This document shows, one piece after another, positions 1 through 6,181 of a DNA stretch of 8,394 bases. The DNA is from Candidatus Methylomirabilota bacterium (GTDB lineage Bacteria > Methylomirabilota > Methylomirabilia > Methylomirabilales > CSP1-5). The DNA lies in the NCBI GenBank assembly GCA_022615475.1, contig JAKEGQ010000134.1, forward strand, positions 1 through 8,394, given 5' to 3'. The notes beneath the pieces are model-generated. The model made no database searches and was not told the origin of the DNA. It saw nothing but the letters and a program-made list of their open reading frames with translations. Position numbers and translations under genes: made by a program. The stretch's first letter is position 1, and the number at the start of each line of letters is the position of its first letter.

Positions 1-4
1 CACA

Positions 5-84
5 GTTCAACGTCCAACGTCGAATGCCCCGAACGGTCACGGAGGACGCGAAGCCAGTCCGACCTTGGACTTTGGACGTTGGGC
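5..84. repeat. Inverted element of degenerate 7-bp repeats upstream of lpxB
   Basis: The left arm (5-25) is three tandem heptads: GTTCAAC, GTCCAAC, GTCGAAT. The right arm (57-84), read on the reverse strand, is GCCCAAC, GTCCAAA, GTCCAAG and a weaker GTCGGAC. The arms are inverted: CAACGTCCAA at 8-17 is the exact reverse complement of 72-81, and 15 of 17 positions pair across 8-24 and 65-81. About 40 bases separate the arms. The right arm ends 8 bases before the lpxB ATG, so in a transcript a hairpin would sit next to the ribosome site. A second element of the same design lies at 6091-6174. The function is unknown. The consensus (GTTCANN) and the two-armed design are read directly from sequence; that it is a dispersed genomic family is inference. 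Confidence 0.7.
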
Positions 85-92
85 GAGAGACG

Positions 93-1250
93 ATGAATAA
101 GAAAATATTCATCGTGGCCGGGGAGGCCTCCGGCGATCTGCACGGCGCCGATCTCGCGCGAGCCCTGCTCTCCCTCGACCAGGAGATCACCCTCTTGGGG
201 ATGGGGGGGGAGCAGATGCGGCGGGCTGGCGTGAAGCTCCTGGTTGATGCGGGGGAATTAGCCGCGGTGGGAATCACCGAGGCCTTCTCTCGTCTCGCGG
301 CGCTCACGGGGGCTTTCCGGCGTCTCCGGGCGGCCCTCGCCGCGGAAGATCCCGCCCTCCTCCTCCTGATCGACTTTCCCGATTTCAATTTTTGGCTGGC
401 TCGAGCTTCCCGGCGGATGGGGATTCCGGTCCTGTACTACATCAGCCCGCAGGTCTGGGCCTGGCGCAAAGGGAGGATCCGGACGCTGAAGCACCTGGTG
501 GAAAAAATGTTGGTCATCTTCCCCTTTGAAGAGGCCCTATATCGCGAGGCGGGCATTCCCGTCGCCTTTGTCGGCCACCCCATGCTGGACCGGCTGCAGG
601 ACGTTCCGACTCGCGAAGAGGCGCGTCGCCAGATGGGGCATGGCCCTTCGGACCTGATCGTTGGCCTCCTCCCTGGGAGCCGCGAGGGAGAGGTCAGGCA
701 CCATCTTCCGGTCCTGAAGGCGGCCGTGGCACAGATGGTCAAGACAGAACCCCGAGCCCACTTCCTCCTGGCTGTAGCCGATTCGCTGCCCCCAGGCCTG
801 GTTGAGTCATTCCTCCAGGAGAGCGATTCACCCATTCGACCCGTCCGAGGCCAGACGTACAAGATCATGCGGGCGGCAGACCTGTTGATCATGGCGTCAG
901 GGACGGCAACCCTCGAGGCGGGACTTCTCGGCACCCCCATGATCATCATCTATCGGGTATCCCGCATCACGTGGTGGACGGGTAGGCTCTTGGTGGATGT
1001 TCCCGCCATAGGAATGGTAAACTTAGTCGCAGGAAAGCGGGTGGTGCCGGAGTTGGTGCAGTGGGATTTTACCCCGGAGCGGGTCGCCAAGGCTGCCCTG
1101 GAGCTGTTGCAGAGCCCTGAGGCCCTCAGGTCGATCCGCCAGGAGCTCCACGATGTCCGAGGAAGGCTCGGAGAGGCGGGGGCCTCTCTTCGCGCAGCCC
1201 GGGAGGTCCTGAAGACGCTGTATGAAGTGGAGGCCAGGAGTCGGGGATGA
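93..1250 (+). CDS. lpxB: Lipid-A-disaccharide synthase LpxB
   Basis: LpxB is a GT19 glycosyltransferase acting at the inner face of the cytoplasmic membrane. It joins UDP-2,3-diacylglucosamine to lipid X, giving the beta-1,6 lipid A disaccharide 1-phosphate and UDP. The 385-residue length is normal for the family. Visible motifs, in order: GEASGD (10-15) near the N-terminus, the IDFPDFN stretch, ISPQVWAWR (117-125), VGHPMLD, PGSREGE (194-200), and the C-terminal nucleotide-sugar site SGTATLEAG (269-277). The frame stays open upstream to an ATG at 24, but those 23 extra residues are translated from the inverted repeat. The product from 93 begins MNKKIFIVAGEASGD, as LpxB proteins do. Its stop overlaps the next gene's start (ATGA, 1247-1250), which indicates translational coupling. 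An 8-G run at 203-210 encodes part of the conserved GMGG motif. Confidence 0.97.
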   Translation: MNKKIFIVAGEASGDLHGADLARALLSLDQEITLLGMGGEQMRRAGVKLLVDAGELAAVGITEAFSRLAALTGAFRRLRAALAAEDPALLLLIDFPDFNFWLARASRRMGIPVLYYISPQVWAWRKGRIRTLKHLVEKMLVIFPFEEALYREAGIPVAFVGHPMLDRLQDVPTREEARRQMGHGPSDLIVGLLPGSREGEVRHHLPVLKAAVAQMVKTEPRAHFLLAVADSLPPGLVESFLQESDSPIRPVRGQTYKIMRAADLLIMASGTATLEAGLLGTPMIIIYRVSRITWWTGRLLVDVPAIGMVNLVAGKRVVPELVQWDFTPERVAKAALELLQSPEALRSIRQELHDVRGRLGEAGASLRAAREVLKTLYEVEARSRG

Positions 1251-1978
1251 AGCGAGCCTGGAAGGGTCTTCGGACCAATCCGGTTGTCATCGCCCTTCTC
1301 ACATGGTTGATGGCGCTCCTGATCCGGAGCCTCTTCAGGTCCCTGCGCATGAGCTATGTGGGGTGGGAGGTGCCCGACCGGCTAATCCGCGCCGAGGGGA
1401 GACGGGTCATGGGGGCCTTCTGGCACGGCCGACTCCTCATGATGCCCTTTGCGTATCCGGAGGTTCCCTGGGCGATTATGGTCAGCCGGCACGCGGATGG
1501 CGAGCTTATCAGCCGGGTGGCGGAGCGGTTTGGTATTCGCTCGGTTCGAGGCTCGGCCCGCCGAGGCGGTGCCTGGGCCCTTCTCGGGATGGTGCGAGCC
1601 TCCCGAAGGGGGTGTCATCTGGCGATCACCCCCGACGGGCCTCTCGGCCCCAGGGAAGAGGTAAAGACCGGAACGATCGAGCTCGCGCGTCTGGCGGGTA
1701 CCCCGATCATTCCTGTTGCCTTCGCCGCGTCGCATGGAAAGTTCGAGCGCAGTTGGGACCGGCTTCTGGTCCCGTATCCCTTTGGACGGGGGGTGTTTGT
1801 CTACGGAGAACCCGTCGTGGTCCCTCCGACGGCCGGGCCCGAAGAGATGGAGAAAGCGCGGACTGTGCTGGAGGAGGGTCTCCGTCAGGTGACGGCGGTG
1901 GCCGATGCGTACTTCAAGAAACCAGCAGTCCGCCATCGGGCATCAGCCGTCGGCACAAGATCCGAGAGGAATCCTTGA
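1247..1978 (+). CDS. DUF374 lysophospholipid acyltransferase-like protein, candidate lipid A late acyltransferase
   Basis: A 243-residue protein of the DUF374 (PF04028) branch of the LPLAT superfamily. A hydrophobic N-terminal segment (about 12-33) should anchor it in the inner membrane. Family hallmarks are FWHGR (58-62), SRHADGE (80-86) and TPDGPLGPRE (128-137). The canonical HX4D/E acyltransferase motif is not obvious: the residue five after H60 is Met65. Catalysis may instead use H60 or the H82-A-D84 pair. A good Shine-Dalgarno, AGGAG (1236-1240), lies six bases before the ATG, inside lpxB. As recalled from the literature, epsilonproteobacterial LpxJ, a secondary lipid A acyltransferase, belongs to this family. 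Its place between LpxB and WaaA fits transfer of a secondary acyl chain to lipid A. That substrate is inference; a phospholipid acyltransferase remains possible. The last 20 or so residues are charged and probably disordered. Confidence 0.88.
   Translation: MKRAWKGLRTNPVVIALLTWLMALLIRSLFRSLRMSYVGWEVPDRLIRAEGRRVMGAFWHGRLLMMPFAYPEVPWAIMVSRHADGELISRVAERFGIRSVRGSARRGGAWALLGMVRASRRGCHLAITPDGPLGPREEVKTGTIELARLAGTPIIPVAFAASHGKFERSWDRLLVPYPFGRGVFVYGEPVVVPPTAGPEEMEKARTVLEEGLRQVTAVADAYFKKPAVRHRASAVGTRSERNP
1964..1970 (+). promoter_or_regulatory. Shine-Dalgarno of the 13-codon mini-ORF
   Basis: GAGAGGA lies seven bases upstream of the ATG at 1978, within the last codons of the DUF374 gene. It is among the better ribosome sites in the window. 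The ATG it serves opens only a 13-codon frame, whereas waaA itself (ATG 2016) has only a weak GAGAG-like sequence upstream. Ribosomes may therefore load here and reach waaA by reinitiation. Confidence 0.45.
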
Positions 1979-2019
1979 TGCTGACTGCTATCGCTGACAG
2001 ACGAGAGCTTATCTCATGA
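1978..2019 (+). CDS. Possible 13-codon coupling or leader ORF between the acyltransferase gene and waaA
   Basis: This tiny frame encodes MLTAIADRRELIS. Its ATG shares a base with the stop of the DUF374 gene (TGATG, 1976-1980), and its TGA overlaps the waaA ATG (ATGA, 2016-2019). A GAGAGGA site sits at a proper distance upstream. It thus exactly fills the gap between two cistrons that otherwise would not touch, keeping an unbroken chain of stop-start overlaps through the operon. No domain can be recognised in so short a peptide. It may be a translational coupling device, or a chance product of random sequence; only conservation of the arrangement would decide. Confidence 0.35.
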   Translation: MLTAIADRRELIS

Positions 2020-3287
2020 GGGCTCTGTATAACATCGGTCTCTTCCTGGCGTTACTCACCTACCTGCCGCGCCTTCTCCGCCGCAGGATGCGGAGTGGTC
2101 CGTTCGGGCTGGCGGAGCGATTGGGCAGATACCCGGAATCGCTCACGATCAGGCTTCGGGAGAAACGCCCGCTCTGGCTCCACGCAGTTTCGGTGGGGGA
2201 GGCGGTGGTGGGAGGCATCCTGGTTTCACGACTCCACGCAAGACGGTCGGGACTACCCTTCGTCGTCTCAACGGTCACCGCCACAGGGCGGGAGGTGGCT
2301 GGAGAGCGAATCCCCCAAGCGGAGGCGCACATCTACTTCCCTCTCGACTTCCCCGGACCCGTGGCCCGGGCCCTGACGGCCGTCAACCCCAGGCTCGTCC
2401 TCCTGATGGAGGGGGAGATATGGCCAAACTTCCTTGAGGCCTGCCACCTCCGAGGCCTGCCGGTCCTGCTTGTCAACGGCCGGGTCTCACGTCGGTCTTT
2501 CCGTCGCTGCCAGGTTGTCAAGCCGCTCTATCGGCGGGTGCTCAGACACATCGCGCTCTTCTGCATGCAGGGCGAGGGGGATGCGGCGAGAATTTTGGCA
2601 TTGGGGGCTGATCCAGAGCGGGTGGTCGTCACGGGCAACATCAAGTATGATGACGACGAGACGGATGACCAGTTCCCCGCCCGTCTTGCCCCTGTCGCGC
2701 GTCTCACAGACGGTCGGCTGGTGTGGGTTGCCGGAAGTACTCATCGGGGAGAGGAAGGCCTCATTCTCCAGGCCTTTCGCGAGATCAAGACAGGGGTCCC
2801 CGATTCGGTCCTGGTCCTTGCGCCTCGCCACCCGGAGCGGATTTCCGAGGTCGAGATACTCCTCCGGGACGCAGACCTTCCCTTCGTTCGCCGTAGCGGG
2901 CTCACAGGAGGTGCTGCCGAGCTTCCGTCGGTCGTCCTGGTCGATACCATGGGGGAGTTGAGTCACCTCTACGCCCTTGCCACGGTTGCCTTCGTCGGAG
3001 GCAGCCTGGTCCCAGCGGGCGGGCATAACATCCTGGAACCCGCCCGGTATCGGCGGCCGATCGTATTTGGGCCGCACATGGACAACTTCGCCGATGTGGC
3101 CGAGGCCTTCCTCGGTGAGGGAATGCCTCATCAAGTACGTGATGCTTCCGAGCTGGCCGCACGGGTCCTCGGACTCTTCCGCGATCCCGCTGCCGCACAA
3201 CGGATGGGGGAGGCTGCCTATCGGGTCCTGACCCGCAACCGTGGGGCAGCCGAGCGGACCGTCACCCTGATTGAGCGGTATCTGTGA
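2016..3287 (+). CDS. waaA: 3-deoxy-D-manno-octulosonic acid (Kdo) transferase WaaA/KdtA
   Basis: WaaA is a GT30 enzyme that transfers Kdo from CMP-Kdo to the lipid A precursor on the cytoplasmic side of the inner membrane. The 423 residues match the usual length. Residues 1-21 are a hydrophobic N-terminal anchor followed by a basic RRRMR patch. WLHAVSVGEA (54-63) contains Glu62, matching the proposed catalytic base of the family. Other hallmarks are TVTATGREVA, YFPLDFPG, LMEGEIWPNF, NGRVSRRS, TGNIKYDD, APRHPER and the C-terminal GGHNILEPA motif (335-343). The start is firm: an in-frame stop at 1995-1997 blocks extension and no other start codon lies before 2016. Sequence alone does not tell whether one Kdo or more is added. 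Its stop overlaps the GTG of lpxK. Confidence 0.97.
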   Translation: MRALYNIGLFLALLTYLPRLLRRRMRSGPFGLAERLGRYPESLTIRLREKRPLWLHAVSVGEAVVGGILVSRLHARRSGLPFVVSTVTATGREVAGERIPQAEAHIYFPLDFPGPVARALTAVNPRLVLLMEGEIWPNFLEACHLRGLPVLLVNGRVSRRSFRRCQVVKPLYRRVLRHIALFCMQGEGDAARILALGADPERVVVTGNIKYDDDETDDQFPARLAPVARLTDGRLVWVAGSTHRGEEGLILQAFREIKTGVPDSVLVLAPRHPERISEVEILLRDADLPFVRRSGLTGGAAELPSVVLVDTMGELSHLYALATVAFVGGSLVPAGGHNILEPARYRRPIVFGPHMDNFADVAEAFLGEGMPHQVRDASELAARVLGLFRDPAAAQRMGEAAYRVLTRNRGAAERTVTLIERYL

Positions 3288-4375
3288 ATCCGAATGTTCA
3301 CCGACACTATCGCCAGTGGGTCGCCGGTCACGGTCGGTGGGGCCGCCCGGTGCGCGGTCTCCTGCGTATGGCGTCCTGGGTCTACGGCCTGGGTATCGGG
3401 TGGCGTCGCGGCCTGTACAGCATCGGTCTGCTCAGGCGGATTCGCCCGCCCGTACCGGTCATCAGCATCGGCAATATCACCGCGGGAGGGACTGGGAAGA
3501 CCCCCTTCACGATGCATCTCGGGCGCATGCTCAAGGACCGAGGACTTCGAGCTGCGGTAGTGACGAGAGGCTACAGGGGGACGAGGGAGGGGAGGACGGT
3601 CGTTGTCTCGGATGGTGAGACGGTGAGAGTGGGTTATCCCGAGGTTGGGGATGAGGCACTCCTTCTCGCGCGAAAGTTGCCCGGGGTTGTCGTCCTCACG
3701 TCGGCTGATCGGGTCAAGGGGTGCCAGGTGGCCATTCGCGAGTTCGGCGCTCAGGTGATCCTCTTGGATGACGGCTTCCAACATCTTCGGGTCGCGCGGG
3801 ACCTGGACATCGTTCTTCTGGACAGCACAAATCCTTTCGGATATGGCTATCTTCTTCCTCGGGGACTCCTCCGGGAGCCGGTACGGTCCATACGGCGGGC
3901 AGATCTCCTGGTAATGACCGGGGTGGCCGACCCTGGAGAGCCCATGGACGCTCTCTCTCGCCTCCGCGACAACACACGGGCGCCCATGCTGCACGCGGTC
4001 TATACCCCGACGGTCTTCACCGATGTCAAGAGCGGGGCAGCGGTCGCCGAGGAAGACCTCCGCGGTCAAGCATTCATCGCCTTCTCCGGGATCGCAAACC
4101 CGCCGGCCTTCGACCGGACGCTCGAGTCCCTCAGGATGGTACCGAAGCGTCATCTCGTCTATCCCGACCATCACCCGTACAGCGCCGCGGACATCGCCAC
4201 GATCGCGGCATGCATGAAGGAGGTCGGGGCAACGGGCGCCCTGACGACTGAAAAGGATGCCGTTCGGATTGAAAAACTCCCCGTCCCGTTTCCCGTTCTC
4301 GCGGTTGGGGTGAGCCTCACCCTCACCGGTGGCCAGCCGGAGCTGAAGCGTTTCCTGGATACCCTGTTTCCGTAG
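3284..4375 (+). CDS. lpxK: Tetraacyldisaccharide 4'-kinase LpxK
   Basis: LpxK is the membrane-associated P-loop kinase that phosphorylates the 4' position of the lipid A disaccharide using ATP, giving lipid IVA. It is 363 residues long. An N-terminal hydrophobic/amphipathic segment (about 25-50) precedes the family-typical Walker A region SIGNITAGGTGKTP (61-74, with Lys72). TRGYRG (94-99) follows, then VGDEALLLA (121-129), ADR (141-143) and the signature LLDDGFQH (160-167). The GTG start at 3284 forms a GTGA overlap with the waaA stop. The next in-frame ATG (residue 29) would cut into the membrane segment, so GTG is preferred. It sits after WaaA although LpxK normally acts before it; gene order and reaction order need not agree. 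A 21-base gap separates it from waaF. Confidence 0.97.
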   Translation: MNPNVHRHYRQWVAGHGRWGRPVRGLLRMASWVYGLGIGWRRGLYSIGLLRRIRPPVPVISIGNITAGGTGKTPFTMHLGRMLKDRGLRAAVVTRGYRGTREGRTVVVSDGETVRVGYPEVGDEALLLARKLPGVVVLTSADRVKGCQVAIREFGAQVILLDDGFQHLRVARDLDIVLLDSTNPFGYGYLLPRGLLREPVRSIRRADLLVMTGVADPGEPMDALSRLRDNTRAPMLHAVYTPTVFTDVKSGAAVAEEDLRGQAFIAFSGIANPPAFDRTLESLRMVPKRHLVYPDHHPYSAADIATIAACMKEVGATGALTTEKDAVRIEKLPVPFPVLAVGVSLTLTGGQPELKRFLDTLFP

Positions 4376-4385
4376 AAGAGTGGGC

Positions 4386-4391
4386 GAGAGG
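4386..4391 (+). promoter_or_regulatory. Shine-Dalgarno that fixes the waaF start
   Basis: GAGAGG lies five bases before the ATG at 4397. An in-frame GTG at 4391 overlaps the last base of this site, so it could not use it. The site therefore favours the ATG as the true start and removes two residues from the longest reading. Confidence 0.55.
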
Positions 4392-4396
4392 TGGCG

Positions 4397-5476
4397 ATGA
4401 GGGCGATCGAGCGGACGGTGGTCGATTCAGCCGAGATTCGCCGGGTCCTGATCCGGGGGGTGAACTGGGTCGGCGACGCGGTAATGACCACGCCTGCCAT
4501 CGCCGGCATCCGCAAGACCTTCCCTCGCGCGCAGATCTCTCTCCTGGTGAAGCCGTGGGTTGCCGGAGTGTTTGCGGGGAACCCGCACATCGACGAGATA
4601 CTCATCTACGACGGGGAAGGTCGCCACAGGGGGGTAACGGGATTGCTCCGGCTGGCACGAGAGCTTCGGGGGTACCGGTTCGATCTGGCCATCCTGCTTC
4701 AGAATGCCTTTGAAGCGGCACTCCTTGTCTTTCTGGCCAGAATCCCCCACAGGGTTGGTTACAATACCCAGGGCAGAGGTCTCCTCTTGACGACGGCGGT
4801 GGTGCAGGATCGATCGACGAAGGGACTGCATCACGTCGACTACTACCGGGCCCTCTTGGGCGCACTCACGTGGGACCAGGGAGATCGCACGCCCACCCTA
4901 TTCCTGAACAGCGGGACGGAGGACACGGCAAAGGCCCTGCTCGAGGACGAAGGAGTGGGGCCGCAGGAGACGCTCGTTGCCTTCAATCCGGGCTCGACCT
5001 ATGGCTCGGCCAAGCGCTGGCCGGCGGATCGGTATGCGGCCCTGGCCGATCGCTTGATCGCGGATCTGGGGGTGAAGATACTCCTGACCGGAGCGAAAGC
5101 GGATGGTAGAGTGGCGGGGGCCGTTCGATCGGTCGCCCGGTATCCGGAGCGGATCGTCGATCTGACCGGCCGAACGGACATTCCGCTCTTTGCGGCGGTG
5201 CTGAAACGCTGCACGGTCTTTGTGACCAACGATACCGGGGCGATGCACGTCGGAGCAGCCATCGGCGTTCCCGTGGTGGCCATCTTTGGACCGACAGATC
5301 CACGAACGACCTCACCTGTCGGGAGGCATGTTCTGTTGAGACGCCGGGTCCCGTGCAGCCCCTGTCTTCTCCGAGAGTGTCCGATTGACCACCGGTGCAT
5401 GACCGGGATTTCAGTTGACCATGTTGTCTCTTCAATTGTAGGTATTTATAATACAATAAATAAAGTTACACATTAA
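4397..5476 (+). CDS. waaF: Lipopolysaccharide heptosyltransferase II WaaF (GT9)
   Basis: This GT9 enzyme should transfer L-glycero-D-manno-heptose from ADP-heptose onto heptose I of the LPS inner core, in the cytoplasm. It has 359 residues. Visible features are the N-terminal acceptor loop RGVNWVGDAVMTTPA (WVGD at 24-27), NPGSTYGSAKRWP (197-209), and the nucleotide-sugar motif NDTGAMHVGAAIGVP (from 278), leading to FGPTDPRTTSP. Near the C-terminus is a cysteine cluster, C320-x2-C323-x4-C328-x5-C334, common in WaaF. The match favours heptosyltransferase II over WaaC, but no waaC is present to compare. The last 16 or so codons are strikingly AT-rich and carry a candidate promoter for gmhB. The gap to gmhB is 13 bases. 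Confidence 0.93.
   Translation: MRAIERTVVDSAEIRRVLIRGVNWVGDAVMTTPAIAGIRKTFPRAQISLLVKPWVAGVFAGNPHIDEILIYDGEGRHRGVTGLLRLARELRGYRFDLAILLQNAFEAALLVFLARIPHRVGYNTQGRGLLLTTAVVQDRSTKGLHHVDYYRALLGALTWDQGDRTPTLFLNSGTEDTAKALLEDEGVGPQETLVAFNPGSTYGSAKRWPADRYAALADRLIADLGVKILLTGAKADGRVAGAVRSVARYPERIVDLTGRTDIPLFAAVLKRCTVFVTNDTGAMHVGAAIGVPVVAIFGPTDPRTTSPVGRHVLLRRRVPCSPCLLRECPIDHRCMTGISVDHVVSSIVGIYNTINKVTH
5424..5452 (+). promoter_or_regulatory. Candidate sigma70-type promoter inside the waaF 3' end
   Basis: A perfect -10 hexamer TATAAT (5447-5452) stands 17 bases after TTGTCT (5424-5429), which matches four of six bases of the -35 consensus TTGACA. Transcription would start near 5459, giving a leader of about 30 bases before the gmhB ATG. 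The surrounding 46 bases are very AT-rich compared with the rest of the window. Assignment is by motif and spacing only. Confidence 0.5.
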
Positions 5477-5489
5477 GTCTCGACTCGAT

Positions 5490-6059
5490 ATGACAATGGG
5501 TTCAGCGGCAGTCTTTCTCGATAGAGACGGGACGATCAACGAGGACTCAGGGTTCCTGGCTGATCCTGCGGGCCTCCGACTCTTGCCCGGGGTCGGGTCG
5601 GGGCTCCGGCTGCTTCAGGAAGGGGGCTTTCGGCTGGTGGTGGTGAGCAACCAGTCGGGGGTCGCCAGGGGATACTTGACGGAAGCGACGCTCGCAGCAA
5701 TCCACCAAAGACTCGAGAGACTGCTTGAGACGGAGGGGGTTACGCTCTGCGGAGTCTATTACTGCCCTCACCACCCGGAGGGAGCTCCTCCATATCGGCA
5801 GGCGTGTGATTGTCGCAAACCTCAGGGGGGATTGGTGGAACGAGCGGCGCGGGAGCACAAAATTGATTTGAGCCGCTCATATGTCGTCGGGGACCAACCC
5901 GTCGATATCGAACTGGCTCGGCAGTCGGGGATGACAGCCATCCTCGTCCTCACCGGGCAGGGGAGGTTCGCGCTGGAGTCGGGACACGTTCAGGCGGATC
6001 ATGTCGCCGCCGACATGACGGCCGCGGCCCGCTGGATTCTCGGGAGACACGTCGGATGA
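5490..6059 (+). CDS. gmhB: D-glycero-D-manno-heptose 1,7-bisphosphate 7-phosphatase GmhB
   Basis: GmhB is a cytoplasmic HAD phosphatase that removes the 7-phosphate from heptose 1,7-bisphosphate, giving the heptose 1-phosphate later activated with a nucleotide. The 189-residue length is typical. HAD motif I is FLDRDGTINED, with nucleophile Asp11 and acid/base Asp13. Motif II is VVSNQSGVARG (51-61). The GmhB zinc loop is C92-P-H94-H95 ... C106-D-C108, followed by RKPQGG. The acidic motif is GDQPVDIE (134-141), with Asp135 and Asp139. The sequence does not settle whether the alpha or beta anomer is used. Starts at 5490 (ATG) and 5496 (ATG) are both possible; neither has a strong Shine-Dalgarno. 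It follows waaF, which consumes the finished product of this pathway. Confidence 0.95.
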   Translation: MTMGSAAVFLDRDGTINEDSGFLADPAGLRLLPGVGSGLRLLQEGGFRLVVVSNQSGVARGYLTEATLAAIHQRLERLLETEGVTLCGVYYCPHHPEGAPPYRQACDCRKPQGGLVERAAREHKIDLSRSYVVGDQPVDIELARQSGMTAILVLTGQGRFALESGHVQADHVAADMTAAARWILGRHVG

Positions 6060-6074
6060 ATTGAGAGGATACCC

Positions 6075-6101
6075 GAACCCTGCAAAGAAGGTTCAGGGTT
6101 C
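6075..6101 (+). other. Short stem-loop after gmhB
   Basis: GAACCCTG (6075-6082) is an exact inverted match of CAGGGTTC (6094-6101), with an 11-base loop, 16 bases past the gmhB stop. No T-run follows, so it is not a textbook intrinsic terminator. Its right half overlaps the left arm of the heptad element, so the two structures would compete. It may end or protect the gmhB transcript, or be only a part of the repeat element. Confidence 0.35.
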
Positions 6102-6174
6102 ATAGTTCATAGACGGAGATGGGGGGGAATAGTTCGGGCCATTGACCATGAGCCATGAACTCTGAACCACGAAC
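6091..6174. repeat. Second inverted element of degenerate 7-bp repeats
   Basis: The left arm (6091-6111) has three tandem heptads: GTTCAGG, GTTCATA, GTTCATA. The right arm (6140-6174), read on the reverse strand, has five: GTTCGTG, GTTCAGA, GTTCATG, GCTCATG, GTCAATG. Across 6090-6112 and 6146-6168, 19 of 23 positions can pair. The arms are separated by roughly 30 bases that include a 7-G run. The design matches the element at 5-84: same GTTCANN consensus, same orientation, and a right arm ending just before a start codon. One CATGAAC heptad supplies a spurious in-frame ATG (6155) for the next gene. Confidence 0.7.
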
Positions 6175-6181
6175 GGCCCCA

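Noticed and set aside
24..92. N-terminal extension of LpxB by 23 residues
   Set aside because: The extra codons are translated from the inverted heptad element and resemble no LpxB N-terminus; the protein from 93 starts as the family does.
203..210. Run of eight G in lpxB as a phase-variation tract
   Set aside because: It encodes the conserved GMGG motif in a GC-rich gene, is short for slippage control, and switching off an essential lipid A gene is unlikely.
1222..1977. Long + strand frame overlapping the DUF374 gene
   Set aside because: Its product is Gly/Arg/Ser/Pro-rich without domain marks, while the other frame encodes a clear acyltransferase. Only its last 14 codons (1978-2019) were kept, as a mini-ORF in their own right.
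2487..3200. 237-codon open frame on the - strand opposite waaA
   Set aside because: Fully antisense to conserved waaA motifs, with no recognisable domain; a shadow frame.
3218..4174. 318-codon open frame on the - strand opposite lpxK
   Set aside because: It lies wholly antisense to a well-supported lpxK and the waaA end, and its product is low in hydrophobic pattern and rich in Arg/Pro/Asp, as expected for a shadow of GC-rich coding DNA.
5415..5420. TTGACC as the -35 partner of the TATAAT at 5447
   Set aside because: The spacer would be 26 bases; TTGTCT at 5424 gives the proper 17.
6155..6181. N-terminal extension of the Memo-like protein by nine residues
   Set aside because: The ATG at 6155 is part of a CATGAAC repeat unit, and the family opening begins at the ATG at 6182.
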